DNA from: an uncultured Devosia sp.
Lineage (GTDB): Bacteria > Pseudomonadota > Alphaproteobacteria > Rhizobiales > Devosiaceae
DNA length: 37,688 nt
Reading direction: 5' to 3'
NCBI RefSeq assembly: GCF_946479885.1
Contig: NZ_CAMLHM010000042.1
Coordinates: 1-37,688 of the forward strand
The notes beneath the pieces are model-generated. The model ran no database searches, was not told the DNA's origin, and worked only from the letters and a program-made list of their open reading frames with translations. This document shows positions 25,555 to 32,096 of the stretch, one piece after another (the stretch's first letter is position 1; every line of letters starts with the position of its first letter). The position numbers were made by a program, and so were the translations under genes.

Positions 25555-27075
25555 ATGTGGCGTGACGTGAACATGGTGCCAGCCAACTGGTCTGAGCGCA
25601 CCGCCGATGTGTGTCTGATTGCCGAGGGGTGCTACCCCTATGTGTCGGGGGGTGTTTCCACCTGGATCGACTGGCTGATCCGGTCGCATCCCGAATTGAC
25701 CTTCACCGTTGTCGCCATCCTGCCGTCGGTGCCCACAAGCGAACCGCGCTACAAGCAGCCGGCAAACCTGCTGTCGATCGAACACGTGCGGCTTGACGAC
25801 AACAAGCTGGGCACGTCGCGCGACTGGCCGGCGGCAACGCCGGAGCACGTGGCCGAGCTTATCGGCCAGCTGCTCAACGAGGGCGACACGCGGCATCTGG
25901 CGGCGCTGATGAAGCTGATGGGACCGCCGGGACATCGCGTGTCGCTCGATACGCTGCTCAATTCGCCCGAGGCCTGGCAGGCCATGTGCCATCATTACAG
26001 CTCGATGTCGCATGCCTCGTTCCTCGGCTATTTCTGGGCCTGGCGGACTTTGGTGGGTGGCCTGTTCAGAGTGCTTACCTGTCCGCTGCCTCCGGCTCGC
26101 ATCTACCATGCGGTCTCGACCGGTTATGCCGGGCTGATCGGCGCCCGCGCGGCGCTCGAAACCGGGCGCCCGTCGCTGATCACCGAACACGGCATCTATT
26201 CGAACGAGCGGCGCATCGAAATCCTGATGGCCGACTGGATCTCCAACAGCATCGACACCGGGCTCGACCTGTCCGACGATCGCAAGGATATCCGGGAATT
26301 GTGGGCACGCAGCTTCGAGAGCTTTGCCCGGGCTGCCTATGGCGCGGCGACCGAGATCGTGGCCCTTTATGAAGCGAACCAGGCGTTTCAACACGCGCTT
26401 GGGGCAGGGGCCTGGAAACTCAAGGTCATCCCCAATGGCGTCGATATCGAGCGTTTCGGCGCGGTGAAACGGCAAGAGCACAACCGCCCCACCATCGCTT
26501 TCATCGGCCGGGTGACACCCATCAAGGACGTGCAGACCTTCATCGATGTCGCCGAGCGGCTGCGGCAGCGGTTCCCGGACCTGCATGCTTTGGTTATCGG
26601 GCCGATGGACGAGGACCCCGAATATGCCCTGAACTGCGTTGACGAGGTCAATCGCCGCCACCTGGCTGACACGATCACCTTCACCGGCCCGGTTAACGTC
26701 GCCGACTATCTGGGGCGCATCGACGTGCTCGTCCTGACCAGCATCAGCGAGGCGCTGCCCCTGGTCATCCTCGAAGCCGGCGCCGCCGGCATACCCTGCG
26801 TGGCCACCGATGTGGGGGCCTGCGCGGAAATCCTGGAGGGACGGCTCAACGAAGATGATGCCATCGGCCCGGGCGGCATGGTCGCGCCGGTTGGTGCGAA
26901 TGACGAGATCGCCGATGCCATCGGCCAGCTCCTGGAAGACCCCGAGCGGCTGCATCGTTATGGCGAAAGCCTGCAACGCCGGGTCCACGCACACTATCGA
27001 GCCGAAGACGTAGCCAGCGCTTACAGCGCGCTCTATGGGCGCAATTTCGCGGCCCAGCATGCAGGGGTAGCATAA
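25555..27075 (+). CDS. pelF: Pel-type exopolysaccharide glycosyltransferase PelF (GT4)
   Basis: 506 residues, normal for PelF. Hallmarks are DVCLIAEGCYPYVSGGVSTW at residues about 19-38, SLITEHGIYSNERRIEIL, KVIPNGVDIERF, FIGRVTPIKDVQTFIDVAER, and the E-x7-E nucleotide-sugar motif in SISEALPLVILEAGAAGIPC. PelF is the cytosolic polymerase that uses UDP-activated N-acetylhexosamine to make Pel, an alpha-1,4-linked GalNAc-rich polymer. The ATG at 25555 has GGGGAG 8 nt upstream; Met7 is a weaker alternative. pelG starts on the base after its stop, so the two are tightly coupled. Confidence 0.93.
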   Translation: MWRDVNMVPANWSERTADVCLIAEGCYPYVSGGVSTWIDWLIRSHPELTFTVVAILPSVPTSEPRYKQPANLLSIEHVRLDDNKLGTSRDWPAATPEHVAELIGQLLNEGDTRHLAALMKLMGPPGHRVSLDTLLNSPEAWQAMCHHYSSMSHASFLGYFWAWRTLVGGLFRVLTCPLPPARIYHAVSTGYAGLIGARAALETGRPSLITEHGIYSNERRIEILMADWISNSIDTGLDLSDDRKDIRELWARSFESFARAAYGAATEIVALYEANQAFQHALGAGAWKLKVIPNGVDIERFGAVKRQEHNRPTIAFIGRVTPIKDVQTFIDVAERLRQRFPDLHALVIGPMDEDPEYALNCVDEVNRRHLADTITFTGPVNVADYLGRIDVLVLTSISEALPLVILEAGAAGIPCVATDVGACAEILEGRLNEDDAIGPGGMVAPVGANDEIADAIGQLLEDPERLHRYGESLQRRVHAHYRAEDVASAYSALYGRNFAAQHAGVA

Positions 27076-28470
27076 ATGGCCGGGATTGGATTTGCCCTCA
27101 AAAAACTGAGCAGCCAGGACAATCTGGCATCGCGGTCCCTTGCAGGTGGTCATGCCATCCTGATCTCGTCGGGCCCCTGGATCGTCATCATGGGCGGGCT
27201 TGCCCTGCTGCATGCCATCGGCCAGCCAATCCTGGATCCGGCGGATCTGCGGGTCTTCAGCATCCTGGTCATCTACAGTTTCGCACTGTCGCTGATCGTG
27301 ACGTCGCCCATTTCGCTGGAGGCCACGCTGCGGGTGTCGCGGCTGTTGTTCCTGCGCCGGTTCGAAGACGTGCAGGGCGTCTATCTGGGGTCGCTGCTGA
27401 TCACCACGCTGCTGTCATTCGTGGGCGGCCTGATCGTCTTTCTGGGACTCATTCACCTGCCCCTGGGCCTCGGCATCGCCGCGACGGTGTGTGTGGTGCA
27501 GGTCTCCCACCTCTGGCTTGCGATGGCGTTCGTGGCAGCCATCAAGCAGTATGCGGCGGTGACATCGGCCTTTGCCATCGGGTTGAGCTGTTCGATTGTG
27601 TTCGGCACCTCCATGGCGGCCATGGGCTACGGCCCGGGCGGCATGCTGCTCGGCTTCAGCGTCGGCCTCTGCGTCGCGTTCTGCATCCTCAATTTCCTGA
27701 TCCTCAAGACATTCCCCGGCCAACTGGCGCCGTTGCAGGACCTGATGTCCAAGCTTAGCCAACTGCGCCTGACGTCGCGTGTCTTCGTGGCCGCCGGCGT
27801 GTGCAGTGCGCTGGCGGTGTGGATCGACAAGATCATTGTCTGGCAATCGGGTGAGGCGACGGCCGTCAGCGAGGGGCTGCTGTTTGCCGCTCGTTACGAC
27901 AGCCCGATGTTCATGGCTTACCTGTCCATCGTGCCGGTCATGTCCATCCTGGTGGTGTGGCTCGAAACCACCTTCTTCGACAACTATCGGCACTACCGCG
28001 ACATCGTTCACTCGGGCGGAACGCTGCGCCAGATCGACGAGCAGCGCGCAAGCCTGGCGCGGGACACGATCGATACTGTCTTCCTGACTTTCCTGATCCA
28101 GCTGACGATCAGCTCGGCGCTTGCCGTGGCCGCGCCGGTTCTGGCCGATATTCTCGGCCTGCCCTATGACGCCATCTCGGTGCTGCGCCTGGCCCTGATC
28201 GGGGCGGCCTTCCACTTCCTGTTCCAGGCAAGTTGCGGCGTCATTCTCTTCGTCCAGCACGGCAAGGCCTATCTGTGGCTGCAGGTGCTGTTCCTGGTGG
28301 TCAATGCCGGGGCAACGGCCTCCATGCTGCGCAACCCGGATTATCTGGGCATGGGCTACGTGCTGGCCGCGATGGTGAGCGGCGTGCTGGCCTATGCCGC
28401 CATGCGCCACACGCTGAAGACGCTCAATCGCCTGACCTTCGTGGTCAACAATCCCGCAGTTTCGGGCTGA
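27076..28470 (+). CDS. pelG: Pel exopolysaccharide export membrane protein PelG
   Basis: 464 residues, about twelve membrane helices, MATE/Wzx-like flippase type. Family features are the N-terminus MAGIGFALKKL, then SSGPWIVIMGG, VTSPISLEATLRVSRLLFLR, LAVWIDKIIVW and ETTFFDNYRHYRDIVHSGG. PelG works with PelD, PelE and PelF in the inner membrane to move the growing polymer across. It directly abuts pelF. A hairpin spans its stop codon before the PelD-like gene. Confidence 0.93.
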   Translation: MAGIGFALKKLSSQDNLASRSLAGGHAILISSGPWIVIMGGLALLHAIGQPILDPADLRVFSILVIYSFALSLIVTSPISLEATLRVSRLLFLRRFEDVQGVYLGSLLITTLLSFVGGLIVFLGLIHLPLGLGIAATVCVVQVSHLWLAMAFVAAIKQYAAVTSAFAIGLSCSIVFGTSMAAMGYGPGGMLLGFSVGLCVAFCILNFLILKTFPGQLAPLQDLMSKLSQLRLTSRVFVAAGVCSALAVWIDKIIVWQSGEATAVSEGLLFAARYDSPMFMAYLSIVPVMSILVVWLETTFFDNYRHYRDIVHSGGTLRQIDEQRASLARDTIDTVFLTFLIQLTISSALAVAAPVLADILGLPYDAISVLRLALIGAAFHFLFQASCGVILFVQHGKAYLWLQVLFLVVNAGATASMLRNPDYLGMGYVLAAMVSGVLAYAAMRHTLKTLNRLTFVVNNPAVSG

Positions 28471-28477
28471 CTGCGGG
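28453..28477 (+). promoter_or_regulatory. Hairpin spanning the pelG stop codon
   Basis: CCCGCAGT (28453-28460) and ACTGCGGG (28470-28477) are perfectly complementary with a 9-nt loop. The pelG TGA is 28468-28470. AAACTCC follows without a T-run. It could lower expression of the downstream PelD-like gene or stabilise the pelFG message. The effect is inferred. Confidence 0.45.
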
Positions 28478-28502
28478 AAACTCCGCACCACAAGAGGATG
28501 TC

Positions 28503-29117
28503 ATGACCACTTACAATTCCACGATGGTTGGTGAGCCCGCCGACGCAGACCTGCCGCGTTCCAACGGGCTCGCCTTGCTCGAGGGTATCCTGATCCTCGG
28601 GAGCCTGGCGCTGCTGGACAACCGGGGGCTGGTGCCATTTTCGGTCTGGCCGGTTCACCCATTCCTGTTCGCCGTCATCCTGCTCAGCGCACAATACGGC
28701 ATCCAGGGTGGCATAATGGCGGCGCTGGGCGCCACGGCACTTTCCCACCTCGATGGTTGGCCTGCGCGGCCCATCGACATGGCCTATGCCGAGTATTTCC
28801 GCATTGCCTGGGCGGACTCGCTGTCCTGGGTTATGGCCGGGCTGATGGTGGGGATCGTGACGTCTCACCGGGGCAGGATCCTGCGCGAACGAACGATCAA
28901 GCTGCAGCGGGCCACCATGGCCGAGAGCCTGATTGCCGCGCAGTACCAGGTATTGGCGCAGCGGACGCATAATCTCGAACGCAGCCTTGCGGGAAGGGCA
29001 GCGGGGCCCTCGCTCGAGGCGCCGCCGCCCCCGGTGCGCGAGACAGCCAGCAAACCCGTCAAGCGGTCCAGAACGCCGCGGCAAAACCAAAGCTGGGCCG
29101 CGGGGCCTCCGCTCTAG
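28503..29117 (+). CDS. PelD-like membrane protein lacking GAF and GGDEF domains
   Basis: 204 residues. Four hydrophobic segments (about 22-40, 50-64, 68-85 and 100-118) include HPFLFAVILLSAQYGIQGGI, the pattern of the PelD membrane domain. A charged coiled coil (about 122-160: RERTIKLQRATMAESLIAAQ, YQVLAQRTHNLERSL) follows, then a Pro/Arg-rich tail. PelD of Pseudomonas is about 455 residues, with GAF and degenerate GGDEF domains that bind c-di-GMP and switch on Pel synthesis. Here the protein stops where those domains would begin, and no frameshift is apparent. It starts 32 nt after pelG with AGAGG upstream. The PelD assignment is by topology, coiled coil and synteny. Confidence 0.65.
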   Translation: MTTYNSTMVGEPADADLPRSNGLALLEGILILGSLALLDNRGLVPFSVWPVHPFLFAVILLSAQYGIQGGIMAALGATALSHLDGWPARPIDMAYAEYFRIAWADSLSWVMAGLMVGIVTSHRGRILRERTIKLQRATMAESLIAAQYQVLAQRTHNLERSLAGRAAGPSLEAPPPPVRETASKPVKRSRTPRQNQSWAAGPPL

Positions 29118-29128
29118 TCGCCGCGCGG

Positions 29129-29311
29129 TCAGGTCAGGACCATGCCAAGCCCATAGCCTGATGCCAGGACCATAACGCCACCCAGGATGAGCGCAAGCAT
29201 TTCGATCGGTGTCGGCCGGAAGATGCGCGGCGGCCAAGCGGCGAATACCAGCGCGCCACCACATGAGAACACGAAGAACGAAATGATGGAAATGAACGCA
29301 TCGACCGGCAC
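29129..29311 (-). CDS. 60-residue small membrane protein
   Basis: MPVDAFISIISFFVFSCGGA onward has two hydrophobic helices (about 5-26 and 37-58) separated by a short WPPRIFRPTP loop, a typical two-pass mini membrane protein. The GTG start at 29311 has GGAG 7 nt upstream. It converges on the PelD-like gene with an 11-bp gap. No family is recognised. The start-site signal and clean hairpin topology support it; short length is the main doubt. Confidence 0.5.
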   Translation of the reverse strand: MPVDAFISIISFFVFSCGGALVFAAWPPRIFRPTPIEMLALILGGVMVLASGYGLGMVLT

Positions 29312-29486
29312 CCGCGTGCTCCAGTCTATCCTTTGGAATTTCTGGGCATCAATTTACCAATATCTCCGCCATATTGCAAATGTCGCTGAATTTCCCCTTC
29401 GTACAGCTGACTGTTTGGATGATGGTCTGGTGCGATTGTTTTGCCGGCCTGCTAGATTTGTTTTTTGCTCGCTGGCGGATACTTAA
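29312..29486. other. AT-rich intergenic region between two mini membrane-protein genes
   Basis: This stretch is markedly richer in A and T than its surroundings (for example around 29340-29400 and 29430-29480) and has no supported gene. It lies upstream of both the minus-strand 60-residue gene and the plus-strand 50-residue gene, so it probably holds promoters. TAGATT (29453-29458) resembles a -10 element, but no clear -35 partner was found. Confidence 0.4.
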
Positions 29487-29639
29487 GTGGATCAAGCAGG
29501 AAAACGACTGGATCGCACGGTCTTCAAGCGACGCGATTTCGCCTCCATCCCCAAGGGCTGGGTGATCGTGGGCCTGGCTCTGGCGGCCTGGATGTTACTG
29601 TTGGGGATCGGCCTGGTTGCCTATGCCATCATGGCCTGA
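29487..29639 (+). CDS. 50-residue single-pass membrane protein
   Basis: It starts at a GTG and reads (M)DQAGKRLDRTVFKRRDFASI, then IPKGWVIVGLALAAWMLLLG and IGLVAYAIMA to a TGA at 29637. A basic N-terminus of about 24 residues is followed by one membrane helix, predicting an inner-membrane anchor with its N-terminus in the cytoplasm. The ribosome-binding site is weak. It ends 3 bp before the converging response-regulator gene and fills the gap, which supports it. The function is unknown. Confidence 0.42.
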   Translation: MDQAGKRLDRTVFKRRDFASIPKGWVIVGLALAAWMLLLGIGLVAYAIMA

Positions 29640-29642
29640 GGC

Positions 29643-30290
29643 TCAACTGTCCAGGTCGGACCACATGCGACGGGCGATGATACTGGCCTCGACGCGGTTT
29701 CTCACCTTCAGCTTGGCAAATGTATTGGACAGATGGAACTTCACCGTCCGCTCCGTCACGCCCAGGCGAGCGCCGATTTCGCGGTTGCTCAGTCCCTGCG
29801 CCAGAGCCTGCAGCACATGGGTTTCCTGCCCGGAAAGGTTCGCAGCGACCGGCTCGGGCTGAGCGCCGTCCGACTTTCCTTTCAGGATGCTGAGCAGCCG
29901 GCTGACCATGTCCTGCGGGACGTAGTTGGCGCCCTCGCTCACCGAGCGCAGGATCGCCCGCATGTCTGTGCCGGTCGTACCCTTGAGCACGTAGCCGGAC
30001 ACGCCGGCTTCCAGCGCCCGTGCGACATCAGCGTCGTCCTCGGAGGCCGTCACCATGATGACGCGAACGAGCGGGTGCGCGCCCAGGACATCGCGGATGT
30101 GATCCAGGCCGTTGTCCTGCATGCGGGCATCGAGCAGCAAAATGTCTGGCAGGAGCGAGGTGACCAGCTCCACCGCCTCGGCGCCGCTATTACCCTCGCC
30201 GACAACCGATATGTCGGGATCCATTGTTACCGCCTGGATCAGACCAGCCCGGAACATCGGATGATCATCCACGACGACCACGCGAATCAT
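29643..30290 (-). CDS. NarL/FixJ-family response regulator
   Basis: 215 residues. The receiver domain (1-120) has D8/D9, phospho-acceptor D54 (LLLDARM), T81 and K103, so it should be phosphorylatable. The C-terminal LuxR-type HTH (about 148-205) reads LSGQETHVLQALAQGLSNRE then LGVTERTVKFHLSNTFAKL. It is the partner of the kinase encoded just upstream (21-nt gap). Targets are not known; the RTX peroxidase, divergent from the kinase gene, is the obvious candidate. Confidence 0.93.
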   Translation of the reverse strand: MIRVVVVDDHPMFRAGLIQAVTMDPDISVVGEGNSGAEAVELVTSLLPDILLLDARMQDNGLDHIRDVLGAHPLVRVIMVTASEDDADVARALEAGVSGYVLKGTTGTDMRAILRSVSEGANYVPQDMVSRLLSILKGKSDGAQPEPVAANLSGQETHVLQALAQGLSNREIGARLGVTERTVKFHLSNTFAKLKVRNRVEASIIARRMWSDLDS

Positions 30291-30311
30291 GGCGGTGACG
30301 GTTGCGGGCTC

Positions 30312-31703
30312 TCAGGCATGGCGCAACCACATCTCAACACGCGTCTGGCCGTTGTCTTGCACGAAAGTGAAGTTGCCACCAATGCTCTGAACCCGGGCCC
30401 GCAGGCCGTAGAGGCCAATGCCGAGATGGTCGGCATGCTCGGCCCGGTCCTGCTCGACATAGTTATTGGTGATCGACAATTTCAGCACCCCTACCTGCAT
30501 GACAGCAGTCAGCTTCTGCCCCTCGGGCAGACCATGGCGGAACGCGTTGTTGAGACCCTCTTGAATAAAGCGGAAAACGCAGACAGCGATCTCTGGAGCA
30601 ACATGAACCGGTTTGACCATGCTGTCCACCGCGATGACGCTGTTGGTGCGGTGGATGTGCTGCTTGATGGCGCGATCGATCACTTCGGCCAAATCGAGGT
30701 TCTCGATGTCAGGCAGCACGAGGGCCATGGCAATGGCGCGGATCTCCGACACGGCATAGCCCAGGCTCGCCTCGATGTCCGACACGACGGCATTGCGTTC
30801 CGCGGCCTTTGACAGGTGACGGATCTGGTCGAGCCTCAGGATGGCGAAGGCAATCGACTGCGCCGGGCCATCGTGCAGGTCGGTGCCGACCGTGCGCAGA
30901 TGCTTGTCGGTGAGTTCGGTAACGATCCGCGAGGCCCGTTGCGCCTCGGCCTTGAGCTGGCGGTGATGGGCTGCCCGGGCGTGGGACTGGGCGAGCCGCC
31001 TGGACAGCACGCGGGCCTGCCGCTCGATCTTGCGGCTGCCTTCGAGCACAACGCCGAACAGGGCCGCTACAACGATGGCGGTGACGACGGCGGCCGTCGT
31101 CCAGCTCGCCATCGTGATGGCGGCCAGGTCGCTCTCGAGCGATGCCGTGACCTCCCTTAACTGCGCCACGGCGATAACCTGGTCGGTTTCGCGGTCGCGC
31201 AGGGGGAAGTACACTTCGATATAGTCGGTGACCAGGCCGTGCTCGTGAAAGTCGGCGGAGGCCACGTCGGTGAAGTTGACCGAGACGTTGCCGCCAAATG
31301 CCTGCAATACCTCCCTGGGAGGGTCCAGCATCCGGGTGCGCAAATCCGGCGCGTTGGAATAGAGGATATTGCCGCCGGGGAGCCACAGGTCGAGATAGGG
31401 GAACTCCGCCGCGAAGATCGGGTCCTCCATCACCGTGTCGAGTTCCAGGCGGGCCGCGGCATCGAGGGTGCCGTCGGCGCCCAGATTCTGCACGGCCGGC
31501 GTGAGGATGCGCTGGGCAATGGCGGACACCACCGCGCCGCGACGCGCCAGCACGATCTCCGTCATGACCGTCGTCGTCAGGATGCCGCACAGGATCATCG
31601 AGGCGAGAGTGACCGCTACACCGCAAATCGCGAACTTATGCGCGAGCGGCAATTTGCTCCACTTCTGAACCAGAACTCGACGACGATCGCCTCGGCCGAT
31701 CAT
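30312..31703 (-). CDS. Membrane sensor histidine kinase, NarX/DegS (HisKA_3) type
   Basis: 463 residues. Membrane helix 1 (about 24-50), a periplasmic sensor region (about 52-195, containing FPYLDLWLPGGNILYSNAPD, reminiscent of Cache/PAS-type sensors) and helix 2 (about 198-222) are followed by a coiled coil. The phospho-acceptor box is DLHDGPAQ with His277. The ATPase domain has the N-box FIQEGLNNAFRHG and the G-box GIGLYGLRARVQSIGG. The ATG at 31703 follows GGAGTAAGGG. It is transcribed first, with the response regulator downstream. The signal is unknown. Confidence 0.92.
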   Translation of the reverse strand: MIGRGDRRRVLVQKWSKLPLAHKFAICGVAVTLASMILCGILTTTVMTEIVLARRGAVVSAIAQRILTPAVQNLGADGTLDAAARLELDTVMEDPIFAAEFPYLDLWLPGGNILYSNAPDLRTRMLDPPREVLQAFGGNVSVNFTDVASADFHEHGLVTDYIEVYFPLRDRETDQVIAVAQLREVTASLESDLAAITMASWTTAAVVTAIVVAALFGVVLEGSRKIERQARVLSRRLAQSHARAAHHRQLKAEAQRASRIVTELTDKHLRTVGTDLHDGPAQSIAFAILRLDQIRHLSKAAERNAVVSDIEASLGYAVSEIRAIAMALVLPDIENLDLAEVIDRAIKQHIHRTNSVIAVDSMVKPVHVAPEIAVCVFRFIQEGLNNAFRHGLPEGQKLTAVMQVGVLKLSITNNYVEQDRAEHADHLGIGLYGLRARVQSIGGNFTFVQDNGQTRVEMWLRHA

Positions 31704-32096
31704 CCCTTACTCCACCCGGCGCGGCGATTGGCTCGCCGTCTAACACAGTAAATGTATGAAACAATTCAAACGACATCCAGTCGCATTCTAGTGATCTTGA
31801 ACGCTGGGCAGTAAATTTTCGGTTCTGCTTCCGTAAACGATTTTGAAAATCATAGTAAATTGGACAGCGGTTCTTACCTTTGTGGGCTCGCGAACTGTAC
31901 CAAAGTCTAGGTCGATATGCTCGAAGGTCTTGCCGGTCGTCGGACCTTGATGCCGCTGATTGGCCCGACGTTCCGACCTGACGCGTCGCCGCTCAGTTGG
32001 GCACTATCCAAGCCATGTTGAGAGCTATGGGCACGTGCCCTGGCCGGACGGCGGTGCTGCGTTGGGGCCGCTCGGTATTTTTTGAGGGGGTTAGTC
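31704..32096. promoter_or_regulatory. 393-bp divergent control region of the kinase and RTX peroxidase genes
   Basis: No convincing gene is present. The left half is AT-rich and contains three copies of AGTAAAT (31747, 31810, 31854; spacings 63 and 44 bp) and the palindrome GATTTT-G-AAAATC (31839-31851). The right half is GC-rich, with AAGGTC-N13-GACCTT (31924-31948) and a perfect 12-bp palindrome GGGCACGTGCCC (32029-32040) 57 bp before the peroxidase ATG. A Shine-Dalgarno (GAGGGGG) lies at 32085-32091. These look like regulator sites and a long leader; the binding proteins are unknown, though the adjacent response regulator is a candidate. Confidence 0.5.
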
